NCBI GenBank assembly: GCA_011634665.1
Contig: WAEK01000007.1
Span: 1,200,001 to 1,264,000 of the forward strand
Direction: 5' to 3'
Source of the DNA: Mortierella sp. BCC40632
Lineage: Eukaryota > Mortierellomycota > Mortierellomycetes > Mortierellales > Mortierellaceae
DNA length: 64,000 bases
Shown: piece by piece, positions 32,563 to 43,960 of the stretch
How positions within the stretch are numbered: the stretch's first letter is position 1
Layout: each line of letters opens with the position of its first letter
Notes under the pieces: generated by a model
What the model saw: the letters and a program-made list of their open reading frames with translations, nothing else
What the model was told of the DNA's origin: nothing
Databases searched by the model: none
Made by a program: the position numbers and the translations under genes

Positions 32563-35500
32563 ATGTCCCATTTGTCAAATCAAGGCAAGCAGTCAAGACG
32601 CCCGGGGAATACACAGGAGGCCAGGCAAAGATACGAGCAGCCCCAATGGCAGGGACAGAAACAAGGCGGCCTTCGAAGGGGACATCTGACCACGGCCGGA
32701 ATTCATTCCAATGGCCCTGGCATCCAGTCTCAGGGAGTTCCAGCACCAACTCTACGAGGAACGCAAGTCAACGGCAGTAGCTCAGCTCATATCTCAAACG
32801 ACCCTTCGCTATCGAACGCTCACCCGACTTCTACCAATGACCTACAAACTTTCACCAACTTTTCAGAAGCTTTTGCGGCAGGATACTCGATCCCTACCTC
32901 CAAGTTCAACACAGAAGCATTCGGTACCCTAGATTTCGGTCCAACATCGACTCATACAGCTACGAATGCCACTAGCACGCATCGCATCACCCATGCCGTC
33001 ACAGCAACTGTAGTTGATCTCCCCACTTTGGATGAAATTGATTCCCTGAGTGATGACTTTGAGCTTCCTGCAGGGTTTGACGATGATATCGACATGAAGA
33101 CGGAACTGATTCCGGAAGAAAATCTTACGTTACAGATCGAAGGTGTAGGCTTTCATGCTGAACAGGCGAATTCACAGCAAACGCGCCCTCAAACGCATGG
33201 CCCCGACTCGATGGTTAACAGTCATTTAGTAGAAGATATCAAACGACAAAAGGAATTGCTCGATGAGGTACTATACATCACACATGATAGAGGACTGTCA
33301 AAGTATTGGGCGCAGCTGGGACATAGCCTAACTCATTTCCTCTTTGTCACCATCACTTTCTTCATGTATATGCGTATAGCTTCAGGCGAGACTAAAGGAA
33401 AAAGAAACTCTTTTGTTGGAAAAATCAGGAGAGGCTAGCATCGTAAAGTCAAAACTCGAGTCCATGACACAGGCCTATGGCAAGCTATCGGACCAATTGA
33501 AAAGCACTGAGCAGCAATTCAAAACTGATAAGGCCTCACTAGAAGAGAAGCACCGCAAGGAACTGGCTAATGCAAACATGATCCATCAGTTTGAGGTATG
33601 AAGCATCTTTAATCGGACCGTCTGCCTTGGGTTGATGTCTTTTTTGAGTGCAGCCTCGCCATGAATGCGTGTATAGAGAGAGTAAACGACGTCTAAAACG
33701 ATCCGAGCTACTCTTCTTTATCTGCTATAGGTTTCCAAATATATCATGGATAGTACACCGAGTATGAATGCGACTAAAGTGTCACAGCCATCTAGACAGC
33801 AAACTCCTCAACCACAGCAATTTCCAAAATCATTCTCAGGATTCTCAGCAACTCAATCCTCATCCAGGCCACCCCCCAGAAATGGTAGGTGATATATTTT
33901 GACTCCCCCTCTCTCTTTCTCTCTTTATATATATGTCTGCCCTGACGAGACCCTCTATCCCAACTAATGCATTGAATTGTTACAGATGATGGCTTTTCCC
34001 TTTTGAACTTTGGTGTTTCTTCCAAGTCACCGAAGAAATCACGGTCGGTTGTGTATAACCACTCTACGTTAGAAAAACCACGTCTATTGAACCTTGCTGG
34101 AGAAGCATCAAAGCCTATACGTTCGACCCCAGGGCCAGCGTTCGCGATGCCCGATCAATCACCAGAGGAGATTGTATGTCCACAGGAACAGCTAATGGCA
34201 GATTGGTTATCACTTTTTGGCATCAATCCTCTCCTTCCTAAGCCCATCTTTCTGAACTCTCTATTGAATCCCGTATAGATGAGAGACAAACTACTGGCTG
34301 GCCCCACTCATGAATTTGGACTCAAGAGGTTGATGGATCTAAAGTCTGACGAGGATTCTGAAGATCCACTTCCTGGTAAATCACCCTTACCCAAACTTAG
34401 TCTTTAAGTTGCCTCAAACGGAAAACTTCTTAGCTAACAAACCTAGCCTGCTTACTCTGTCATCTCAAAATAACTAGGATCCATAAAGTGGAAGCAGAAC
34501 AAGGTCTTGGATGAAGTGAGGCAAGCTTGTATTCGATCATTAGTGAACCTCACTGTCAGCATCACTCGAGACTCCAAACAAGCAGCACTTAAGTCGGCAG
34601 CAAGTCTTTTACGGCAGAGTATCATTATGCAGAAACCACGGCATACAGTTAATGCCCTCAAAGCCATCAAGGTTCTTTACAAAAGTTTCAAGGACATTGC
34701 AGATGTAATCCGATATGGACAAGTCCCTCTTTCCATCAGCATCCACGAAAGTCGACCAGAGATGGCCGTGACAGAAGATATGTTGCCATCAGCACTGGCC
34801 TGCATTCATTATCTTTTTGTTGCCAAAATTGCTTGGCCACTTGATGAAAAGAGCTCGCCCGAACCTGCTCGACCTCTACTGCCAGAGGCTGCTCCCGTCC
34901 TCGGCTCCAACTCTACATTAATCGCTCGTCTACCGTCTCCACCGCCCACCTCAAAAGTCAAGAATGCGTACGCATCGAATGCTATTGACCAAATGAAGGG
35001 TGACGTTTACGAGTTGATAGAGAGTGTAATACGGGACCAACCCAAGACTGGCCAAGTCAAGTGGATTTATCCCATGATTTCATTCCAAATATTTGACAAG
35101 ATTCTTTTGCGTCTTTTCAACAAGAATGATTTCGAGGCAATTGACTGGACTTTAAGAATTCTGGAGGCTGCGCTCAGGGATAAGCTGTGCTGTATGTTGC
35201 TGTGTGGATGGTCCGTTAGTCGTGAACAATGGACGGAAAAGATTGAACAAGTAGAGACACTTGGGATACTGTTGGACGCAAAAACTGCCAAAGCTGAGGA
35301 CATGGTTGTATGAGAATCCTCTTTCCATGGTTGCTTCTTTTCTTTCTTGATCGTTATTATGGGCTGACCAAGAGTGTCCTTGTGATCGCCTATTACTCAC
35401 TGACAGCCTTTCTTGAGTATGCTCTTGTAAATAGAATGGAACACTCCCTTGTTTAAAGATGAAGGCGATCGAAGTTCTCTCCAAGGTCATCAGCACAGAC

Positions 35501-36483
35501 GCAGAACAATCCGCCAAGATTATTTCTGATACCAAGGTATGTGCTCTCTTAAAGTTTAAAGTTGTGTATTTCCTTCCACAGCCTAGGTTCTATCCTCATT
35601 GACGCGTCCTCCATTTTATTTTTGGTTTTCGCAAAATATAGTTGATGAAGCGAGTATTTGAGAGTGTTCGAGTGCAGGTCGATATTTCAGAGACTCTTGC
35701 CTATACTAAAGGCGTGGCGATGGCACGTCGAGGGTGCCAGGCAACATCCTCATTCTCTGCTGGTGAAATGGCGATAGGAAATACAAGTGCACATAACCTG
35801 CTTGGTCTGCTGAGTCAGTCTAATGTACCATCTTCATCGCAACATCCACATCGACACCAACAACAGCCCACTACGCACGGGCGATCCTTTCGATCTAGTA
35901 TCCATGTGTCTCTGCCCTCTACCTCTACCTTTTTGGACGAGGACCTACTCCACAAGCCTTCTCTGCTGGACCCTTGGCTCCGATACCCCATTACTACTAT
36001 TACGCGTTCCAAAAACGCGAGCGCTGTTGGGTCTAGCAGCGCTCTGCCTCCAAATGCGACTTCAACCGTTCCATGGGACCCAGTGTTGTTGACGTATCCA
36101 GCTTCCCAAAATCGAGTCCATGACTTTGTGGGGTTACTGAACAAGTTGCTCTACTTCATCTTGGATGTATTTAAAGTGTGGACCGATTTCCCAGTCAACT
36201 TGAAACAATCCAACCAAAGTGATTATTGTCAGCTTGTCTTCTCAGTCAGCGCCATCATCTCTAAAGATCTGGATCTTCCACAGCAGTCGAAAGGTAAAAT
36301 AGATGGTTCTGTTGTTATTGTTATTGTTGCATTTTGAAAGTAGAGAGGAAGGAAGACTGAGACCAACTGACAAAGAGTACCTCTATTGAACACGACTCTT
36401 CTTTAGAGCTAGCCCAGGATATTCTCGGTTGGATCGTACCCGAGGCTGAAGAAGAAAAGTTTTTGGAGGCTGTGAGAACTTGA
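32563..36483 (+). CDS. ATRIP/Rad26/Lcd1-like checkpoint protein, 9 exons
   Basis: 1,004 aa from exons 32563-33267, 33386-33595, 33731-33884, 33986-34173, 34279-34375, 34478-35307, 35435-35536, 35642-36293 and 36407-36483; every phase closes. The N-terminal 180 residues are Gln/Ser/Thr-rich and disordered, followed by an acidic motif (DDFELPAGFDDDID). A coiled coil starts at KRQKELLDE and runs through ARLKEKETLLLEKSGEASIV to KHRKELANANM. The GEASIV-type segment in the coil resembles that of Rad26/ATRIP proteins. The rest is helical with long Ser-rich loops. ATRIP-class proteins recruit the ATR/Mec1 kinase to RPA-coated DNA. Sequence in this family diverges fast, so the assignment rests on architecture and one motif. 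Confidence in the gene model is high, in function moderate. Confidence 0.7.
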
Positions 36484-36809
36484 AAGAAAGAGGGGGGTGA
36501 GGAGGGAGAGGGAGAGACAAGGGAGGGAGAGGGAGAGAGGACTCTTTGTTCGAGGATTGGACGAGAGGGGTGTCCTTTGAAGCTCGATTCCCCCTCCTCC
36601 CCCCTATTCAAGATTTCATTCAAATCAATCCATTCCTAAAATGTATTTATGCCACTACTCTTTCCCATTTGCATTCATTCTGAATAAATCATCGTCATCA
36701 GGTAGGCACGCCATCTGGTCAAGAGCGTCTCTCTTTCTCAAAAAAGAAAAAAAAAAAAGGCCCAAGAAACCCTTCACTTCTAACAACCTCTGGTATCAGC
36801 CTTTTTCAA
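36484..36809. other. Spacer between ATRIP-like gene and O-fucosyltransferase-like gene
   Basis: GA/GGGAGA-rich at 36485-36540, then A-rich. Probably a 3'UTR plus a compact promoter; no extra gene seen. Confidence 0.5.
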
Positions 36810-39548
36810 ATGACTCCAAGACCAGCTGTAACTCTATCTCAGCTCTTCGCCATTCTTTGCATAGCCAACGTCCTTTTCTCTGCAGAATGTTCAACAAGTA
36901 GATCTGGACTACCTGCTCCGGTGGACAGGAGCAGTGTCTCTGCTCACCGTCGAAGATCCCTTGACAGCGCTGCCACTTTGTTTGACCAGGAATACGTAGC
37001 TCAACGAGAGGACGAGACCTACTACTGGTTGGGTGAACAAGAGCCCATCTTTCTCAAGTCTTTGGATTCAAAATCTGGCCAAGTCAGCTCACCTTCATCC
37101 CACACAAATCCTCAGCCAGGATCTAACAACAGGGAAAACCCTTCAAACGCTATCACGAATGAACCAGAGGAGAAAGAGAAGAAAGAAAAGAACCCTCAAC
37201 CAGAGCCTGAAAACAAGGAAGATCCTTCAAAAGCAATCACGAATGAAGCAAAGGATGGAGAAAATGAAGAAAAGAACCTTCAGCCAGAGTCTGGCAACAA
37301 GGAAGACCCTTCAAATGCAATCATGGATGAACCAAAGGAGGGAGCAAAGGACGAAAAGAACCCTCAACCAGAGTCTGACATCAAGGAAGACCCCTCAAAC
37401 GCAATCATGGATGAGCCGGAGGAGAGAAAGAAGGAAGAGAAGAATCCTCAAGGACGTTACCTACTTGTCGACTTTATGCTAGAAAGGGGTATTGGTGAAG
37501 TTCACTCCATGCTCCAGTACGCCCTCTATTCTGCCTACCTCACCAAAAGAACTCTTGTTCTCCCACCCTTTCTGTTCTTTCGTGCATGCGTGAACCAAAT
37601 CTTGTGTCGACGAAGGTACACCAAGATGCTGTACCACATCTCTGCAATGACACCAAAACAAGATCGGTGGCCTGTGCCCATTGAAGAAATCTACAATATT
37701 GAGCGGATGCGACAAGTGGTGGATGTGATCGAAATGGAACCATGGCTCCAGGAAATGATTCAAGCCGAGACCGATTATAGTCAACCTCAAGAAGAAAAAC
37801 TAGATGAAGAAGACAAAGCCCCCAGCAAAGAAGACGTGGAGCCCTCAATTCTCAAAGAGACTGCTTCTCAACCCAGTGGAGTGCATCGGCGAGATGATTG
37901 GTTAAAAAAGAAACGACGTGGACTTCAAGATACTCCGAAACCCAGGGCTTTGGAGAATAGGATCATGAACGGATTGCAATGGCTCTTGGAGAAACACAAT
38001 TATGAATACCAACCAAAACAACTCGACGGATTACTGGGCCTGTTTGGTCATCTCAACCATTCAGGGATCGCAAGCGAGGATATCCACGCCTTTCTTTACA
38101 GAAAATGGCATTCCGGAGAAATCATTGTCAACTCGTGGCCTGAAAAACCAACTCGAGCCAACAAGGGAGAAGATCCTGCGCAAGAAGATCCTTCCAACAA
38201 CAAAGATGCAACGCCCAATGAAACTCGAGCCGCATCTGGGACAAAGGAGAATTCGATCATCCTCTATGGTTTTCCAGAGGTACCAAGTCGCAACTACAAT
38301 CGAACCGTGAAATGGAAACTGGATCAGAGTCAATTAAATCTCACTGGATTCCAAGAATACTTTGCCCAGAAGGCGCCACTGACATCTGTCAAGGTATTGC
38401 ACTTGTCAGGCGGGATCACCAAATTCGCACAGAACATGATGACATTCTCGACTCGAGAAGGACGGGACGAGTTTGAAAGGGTGATTTCCGAGGGTCTACA
38501 ATATTCGGATCGATTGATTGAGGCAGCGGATCATTTGGTGAGAAACATGTTGATCCATTATACGGACGGGAGAGAGTATCTGGCAGTTCATTATCGAAGG
38601 AGTCATGATTTTTTGTTGAGCCATATTCCAAAAGATGCTTTTCAACTCGTACCCCCTGCCAAACAACCGGATCCCCAAGAAAAGGAAGAATCTGAGTCTG
38701 ATGTGAAGGAGTATGAGGCCCAATATCGACATAATGATGGTGACCACGATGAAGACGATATGGCCAGGATCTCTAAAAATGAGGGGAGGAGAGAGGCTCT
38801 ACCGGCCATGGATCCTGAAGGGTGGTCAACGTTTATGACTCGAACTCACTTTTTAGGAGTGGGTTCGGTGGATGCGCGACCTATTCTCTTGCGGATCGGA
38901 CGAGAGTTGACCAAAGAAGGTGCTGGATCCTTTTTTCGACTTGGGGACCTAGACAACTGGACAGGACGTATTTGGAATGCTACGATTTATCATCGAGAGT
39001 ATGATCAGGGTGTCGAGGAAGGACAAGATGGAGATGCTATTGGCAAGTTTTGGAGAGAAGAGGCGCGCGCTCGAATCTTGTCTCAATCTCAAGAGATCAA
39101 AGCACTTCAGGAAAAACAAGTGGTGGACCGAGCTCAAGGAGGACCACAACAATGGCAACTCTTTCAAGAATCGACACGAGAACGATATTTTTACATGGCG
39201 ACCGAAGAACGTGAATTTGCCATGATAGACAGGATGAAATCTCAGGGGGCTGTGGTGTTTGGAGACTTGGTGGATGATTCGTTTGCGAGGAAACATTTGG
39301 ACATGATGGGATTCCAGGATTGGTATGGGTATGTCGATCAGTTGATTTGTGTCAAGGCCAAATCCTTCTTGGGGACTCCCATGTCGGTCTTTTCAGGGAC
39401 AGTGATCAACGAACGGATATGGGAAAAGTTGTCGAGAAAGGGGAGAGGAGTTGGACAACGTGGTGGTGGCAATGGTTGGCTTTACCGACCTGTGCCATTG
39501 AATTCGGAAATCATGCGAGGAGACGGAGACGCCATGGCCGTGTTTTGA
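36810..39548 (+). CDS. Secretory O-fucosyltransferase-like protein with tandem repeats
   Basis: Intronless, 912 aa. Residues 4-27 form a signal peptide or signal anchor. Residues 100-211 are four 28-aa repeats beginning NPQPE/NLQPE with the core KEDPSNAI, highly charged and probably a flexible stem. The catalytic-like part starts with GRYLLVDFMLERGIGEVHSMLQYAL, resembling the first conserved block of GDP-fucose protein O-fucosyltransferases (a Gly-rich loop, then helix). Later comes AVHYRRSHDF, like their HxRRxDF motif, then VDQLICVKAKSFLGTPMSVFSGTV, like the last conserved block. Large charged inserts separate the blocks, so it is longer than usual. The expected site is the ER or Golgi lumen. 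The family call is moderately sure; donor and acceptor are not inferable. Confidence 0.65.
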   Translation: MTPRPAVTLSQLFAILCIANVLFSAECSTSRSGLPAPVDRSSVSAHRRRSLDSAATLFDQEYVAQREDETYYWLGEQEPIFLKSLDSKSGQVSSPSSHTNPQPGSNNRENPSNAITNEPEEKEKKEKNPQPEPENKEDPSKAITNEAKDGENEEKNLQPESGNKEDPSNAIMDEPKEGAKDEKNPQPESDIKEDPSNAIMDEPEERKKEEKNPQGRYLLVDFMLERGIGEVHSMLQYALYSAYLTKRTLVLPPFLFFRACVNQILCRRRYTKMLYHISAMTPKQDRWPVPIEEIYNIERMRQVVDVIEMEPWLQEMIQAETDYSQPQEEKLDEEDKAPSKEDVEPSILKETASQPSGVHRRDDWLKKKRRGLQDTPKPRALENRIMNGLQWLLEKHNYEYQPKQLDGLLGLFGHLNHSGIASEDIHAFLYRKWHSGEIIVNSWPEKPTRANKGEDPAQEDPSNNKDATPNETRAASGTKENSIILYGFPEVPSRNYNRTVKWKLDQSQLNLTGFQEYFAQKAPLTSVKVLHLSGGITKFAQNMMTFSTREGRDEFERVISEGLQYSDRLIEAADHLVRNMLIHYTDGREYLAVHYRRSHDFLLSHIPKDAFQLVPPAKQPDPQEKEESESDVKEYEAQYRHNDGDHDEDDMARISKNEGRREALPAMDPEGWSTFMTRTHFLGVGSVDARPILLRIGRELTKEGAGSFFRLGDLDNWTGRIWNATIYHREYDQGVEEGQDGDAIGKFWREEARARILSQSQEIKALQEKQVVDRAQGGPQQWQLFQESTRERYFYMATEEREFAMIDRMKSQGAVVFGDLVDDSFARKHLDMMGFQDWYGYVDQLICVKAKSFLGTPMSVFSGTVINERIWEKLSRKGRGVGQRGGGNGWLYRPVPLNSEIMRGDGDAMAVF
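37107..37442 (+). repeat. Four 84-bp in-frame tandem repeats
   Basis: Each unit encodes 28 aa (residues 100-127, 128-155, 156-183, 184-211 of the O-fucosyltransferase-like protein). Unit length is exact, with no indels between copies. Confidence 0.9.
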
Positions 39549-40469
39549 TAGCCCCTCCATCCTTCCTCCTTCTCCTTTACTTTATTATTTTTCCTAGGTG
39601 GTAAGAGCTGCAAGAAGCATGAAATAAACACCTATAGTCATTGAGATCCTTTGAAATAGATGTGCAAGGCTTAACACACACATACACACACACTATTTCT
39701 CTCTCTCTCTCTCATCAAACTTTCCTCATTATCCGCATGTCACTATTGAGAGAGTCGACTGGTTAATCCTCGCCATAGGAAGCCCAGAGCAAATGCTAAC
39801 CTCCCTGTACGCTCAAAGGAATCACCATCACTGTTTACTTGTCTATGTCAGTGTGATGCGATCTATGGAGAATCACTTTATCAGGTCGCGATGACCAGCA
39901 ACTAGAGGTTCTTGGTCTATCATGGCGGATGAGCATGCGGTGTGATGGCAGGATAAAACATTGCTAGAGTAATGCGAGGCCATATCGAGAAAGGCGAACG
40001 TCCAGACCGCTTATGACATACCATGACCAAGGAAAAAAAAAAAAAAAAAAAAAAGGTGACAGGATTGTGTTGAGGGGAATGAAGTAGCCAAAAAGCGTAG
40101 AGCGTAGAAACTAGCGTGTTTTTCACACACGAGGGTTTCCTCTCCTCCATTGCCTTTACCGCTCCAGCTCTCTCTTTTGATGTAATTCCCAACAACGCGT
40201 CATTACAGGCAAGCTGTATTTTCTGCAGTCGCGTTTTCTTGCTGTTCTCTTTGCTTTCAAGTCATCAAACAATACCTGTGGCTCGCCCAATCTCTTTCAT
40301 GATTGGGCTTGATGACTTGTCAGCCTTTTTTCTTCTGCTTTCAAGTCATCAACTGCGGCAAGCCCAGTCTCTCCCGCGTTCGTGTGGGAAGTATAGCCGC
40401 GGTTCATGTCTTCCGTTTTCTTTATTAACTTTGCTCACGTTCTGCCACCTTAGAACTCTTTGTCGATAA
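39549..40469. other. Spacer 5' of the Fanzor relic, with inverted repeats
   Basis: Contains an A23 run near 40033-40055 and, at 40252-40370, three copies of an 11-bp word in alternating orientation (listed separately). No other gene seen. Confidence 0.5.
40252..40370. repeat. Long hairpin plus third repeat copy upstream of Fanzor
   Basis: CAAGTCATCAA at 40258-40268 and its inverse TTGATGACTTG at 40309-40319 bracket an inner pair GCCCAATC (40285-40292) and GATTGGGC (40301-40308), giving a two-part stem. A further direct copy, TGCTTTCAAGTCATCAA, sits at 40336-40352 and is followed by AGCCCAGTCT. This may be part of the left end of the mobile element. Confidence 0.7.
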
Positions 40470-43400
40470 ATGGCGCCTAGCAAAGCCCATTTTACGCTTT
40501 CTGACTTTAGAAAAGTCAGCTTACATGACCTTGGCCAGGTTGCATTTGCACAATAGACACGCGGTTGACTTGCGAAGCACGACACACATACAAAATACCT
40601 CGCCATTATTTCAGGAGCGGTCATTTCAGAAGATTACAGAAAAGAAAGCCATCGGACTGCAAGTGAAGATACTATGGAAGAAAGAAAAGGCTGTGATGAG
40701 GAGAATATTGGGATGAAGAAAGGTCGTTGAAGAGACTTTGGGTACGATTTTTACTATCGCACTCTTTCCAACCTGATGCTTCTCTTGAATCCAGGTAAAC
40801 TGACTACGACCTTTACTCTTTAAAAGAGAAACAAAAGGCTCGTCCAAGTTACAAAGAGCGGTGGACCGATCAGGCTTTCAATCAACTCCAACAGAATCAG
40901 AAAGTAATTCCTGACGACAACTCCAAGTCGTGTACGGCAACCCTGACCATATTCCAAAAATACCGACCTCGATAAAGCCCAAGTCCAACACGAGGAGAAT
41001 CAACAATAAGTGCAACAGCAGCCAAAAGAGATCCAAGCTTTTCTGGTTTCGGGTCCCATATTACCGTCTGACGCGATTGACGAAAATTGTTCTCACAAGT
41101 CCGTACGAGAACATCGTTTGGATCCATCATGTTTTCCACGGTTCCTCTCCTCTTTTCCAAGAGATTCAAGAGTTGGAAAAAGGTTGCTAGAAATGGATTC
41201 TGGCTAAAGACGACAAATGAGTGCGACAGGGCTATGTGGAGACAGCTTGTACGGCCTCATGAGACGAAATCATGACCTCCTCCCTCGATAAAAAAAAACT
41301 GGATTAGGGGGGCTGGTGATACGACCACGCATGCGTACATGAGTGATAGTTTTGAGTGTCTGGAGGTAGTTTTTAGATGGTTCACCCCACCGTTACATTG
41401 AGCCTCGGAAGTCTTCAAAACAGTTTTAGAGCTGCATGCAACGATCCACAATTGGCACAGGTAGTCATGGACTGTTTGCGACAGGCAGTCAGAGACGCCA
41501 ACAAAGTTAAACGACACTTTTAAGAAATCGCTGGCAGGTTCATTGAAAAAGCAACAGCATCTACTCCAACAATTCCAGACCGGGAATTTCTGGACCAGCT
41601 GTGCATCCGTACCACTAAACCGACGGGGTCCAGTGATGAACCAAAAGATGAATTAAACAGTCTGGAACAGAACGATACTGAAGATCCAAAGACGGCCAAG
41701 ACAACCATGAACTCTCAAAACAGTTTCATCGGATCCATCGCGAGGTCCCTGTACACCGGGAACGAACCTCACGTACCGCTGGCTAGAAAGTTCTGGAACA
41801 GGCTTAAGACAATGGGTATTCTGACGACCACCATTCCCCCCACGATAAGTCGGACTCGGCAATACAAGGCTGAAGGAATCACACGATGTGTAGCCATGCA
41901 ACTCCGGGCCCAATGTCTGAAGCATTTTGAATACGGGATTCTCGAACTGCACGAGAAGGTATCTTACTCACTCATTTTGATCCTGCTAATGTCTCAATGG
42001 ATCTCTTAATAACTTTGCTAACTTTTTTATTTTATTTTATTTTTCTTTTTGCAGCTTTCCTGCATGCAGAGGAATAGCAACATTTCCATTGAGATAAAAG
42101 AGGACATATCATCCATCGAAAATTTTATCGCTTTGAACCGCATTAGCGGTAATTCTTGGAAGACCATCCCAATATCACTGATGGAAGATGCTTTCGTATC
42201 GTTTACCGAGTACGAGGTCGGCACTTTTTTTTGCAACCACCCCAGCCTCTACTACCTGATGGACACCATGTCCAACGATGCATTTCCAAATGACAGTTCA
42301 TGGCACCTCACTCCTAGTGGACTCGTGCTTGATTGGATGCCAAGAGCCAACTTTGGAATACTGATCAAGCGGTTTATCGCCCCCCATCGGCATCGATACG
42401 ACAGATCTTTCCGTTCAAAAGCGGGGTAGACTTGGGTATTGGGGAGCAATCAATTTGCTTAGTCATCAAGAACTCCGAAACCACGTTAATACGCTCCGGA
42501 GCAAAAAGTTTCGATCCCAGGAAGTACTCGACCAAGGGATATGTCCTGAAGGGCTCAATCAGAACTGACGGGCACCGACTGCAGCTTCTCGGATTTAAAC
42601 TGAAGGAGTTTTTATCCGTCAAATTCAAAAGATAAAATAAAAGCATACTTCTAGACCGTCAGGTATCCGTGACATATGGAACCGATGACTTCCTCATGGA
42701 AGTTAGAAACATCTTTAGCAGCGTGGGCCGTGTCCAAGAGGTACTAGGTTGTCCTCCCGACCAAGTCCAAGATCAGATTAAGATCCTGGGGATCGATCTC
42801 GAACAAACTTGTGTAGTAGGAGCCACCGTATTACGGTCCACGCCGCCGACTCGTGGTAGACGCCGAAGGAGGGGAAAGCGAGGTGCAAAAAGAAAGGAGA
42901 AGAAGAGACGAGGAAGTAGGAATCGGAAAGTTTCCCAGGAAAAAGCCGATGACCCGGAATCCAAGATGGATCGTCCGTCTCCAAAGTATTCCAACCTCGT
43001 CCCAAAACAGAAAGCTGTTTATTAGCCAACCTTCAAGTTCTGACGATGGACGAATAACCAAAAGGATCGAGAGTGGAAGACACAGCTCGATAGAGACAAC
43101 CGAACGAGTATCGGAAAAATAGAGTCTTCACTCCCCTCTCTACATGGAGACCCTGCCGATCTTAGCGGGTACTTTGAACGCCGCACTGCGTCAGAAAAGT
43201 ACTTAGATCGATTTTACAACCGATCAATGAAGTTCAAAAAGCATAAATGGTTTGCGGAGCGGTCCAAAATGGAAGAGTATCAGCTGATAGCAGATGGGCT
43301 TCTCCGAATGGTGGACGGACGGACAGGAGAAAAAAAAGATCGAGAACAACAAAGTAGTAATCGGCATTGCCCTTGGGAAATTTACATCCGTCCAAAAGCT

Positions 43401-43834
43401 GTCCAGTCTACACGGGACATTTGAGTCATATTTTGTCCGTTTGGTATGTTTCTGGTCAAGGCTTTCTGTTCCTCTCTTCCTTTTTTGTTTTTTCTAACAC
43501 ACGGTTGCGTTGATCATGATAGGCGAGGTCACTTGGGTGTCCTGTAGTCGGAGTAAACGAACACTACATGTCGAAGAAGTGCCCGACGTGTTTCAAGTTC
43601 ATTGCCCAAAGCGAGAGCATTCGGCGACACTACTGCAATAGCTGCAACAAATACCTGCACAGGGATGTTTTAGGTGCTCACAACATCGCCAATGTCGTTC
43701 TAGGGCATTTGCAAGAACAAGAACAACCTGGGTATCTGCGACCGATCGCCTCGGATGGAAACTTTCCCTGGAAGGCTGACCCAGCAAGAAAAGGAGACAG
43801 TAACAAGCGATATGCAACAGAAAAGCGACCATAG
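40470..43834 (+). pseudogene. Decayed Fanzor (eukaryotic TnpB-like RNA-guided nuclease) gene
   Basis: Fragments in order along the + strand match the Fanzor family. An N-terminal start is at 40470 (MAPSKAHFTLSDF). Middle blocks include YSLKEKQKARPSYKERWTDQ (about 40810), WLKTTNECDRAMWRQLVRP (about 41203), FWNRLKTMGI and SIRTDGHRLQLLGF (about 42558). RuvC-I is ILGIDLEQTCVVGA (about 42782) with the catalytic Asp. EYQLIADGLLRMV and a RuvC-II region (VVIGIALGKF, about 43350) follow. The zinc ribbon CPTC...CNSC ends in HRDVLGAHNIANV (RuvC-III). A GT-AG intron at 43445-43523 precedes the last exon. In-frame stops stand at 41007, 41521, 42633, 43023 and 43041. Frame shifts occur near 40974, 41150, 42385 and 43330. 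It cannot make a full protein unless heavily recoded. Confidence 0.85.
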
Positions 43835-43960
43835 TTTATCATAGTTTGCGTGTCCAAAAACACGCTGAGGCTTTTATGCCTTTTAGATTATCCGCGCGTT
43901 AGCGCTTATTACGGTGACGTAATTACAATCGCGCGGACGAGTGATCGCGCGTACAGGCCA
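43835..43960 (+). ncRNA. Candidate OMEGA-RNA / element 3' end: nested hairpins after Fanzor
   Basis: Immediately 3' of the Fanzor stop. A perfect 6-bp hairpin GCGTGT-CCAAAA-ACACGC lies at 43848-43865, and a short AGGC/GCCT stem follows. TCCGCGCG (43891-43898) pairs with CGCGCGGA (43930-43937) and encloses ATTACG-GTGA-CGTAAT (43908-43923). In described Fanzor and TnpB systems the guide RNA scaffold overlaps or follows the 3' end of the nuclease gene. Position and structure fit that; transcription is not shown. Confidence 0.4.

Noticed and set aside
40470..43834. Treating the Fanzor region as an intact multi-intron gene
   Set aside because: Some breaks might be introns, but stops inside conserved blocks (after KQKAVY; within VKRHF/EIAG) and shifts at homopolymers lack splice signals.
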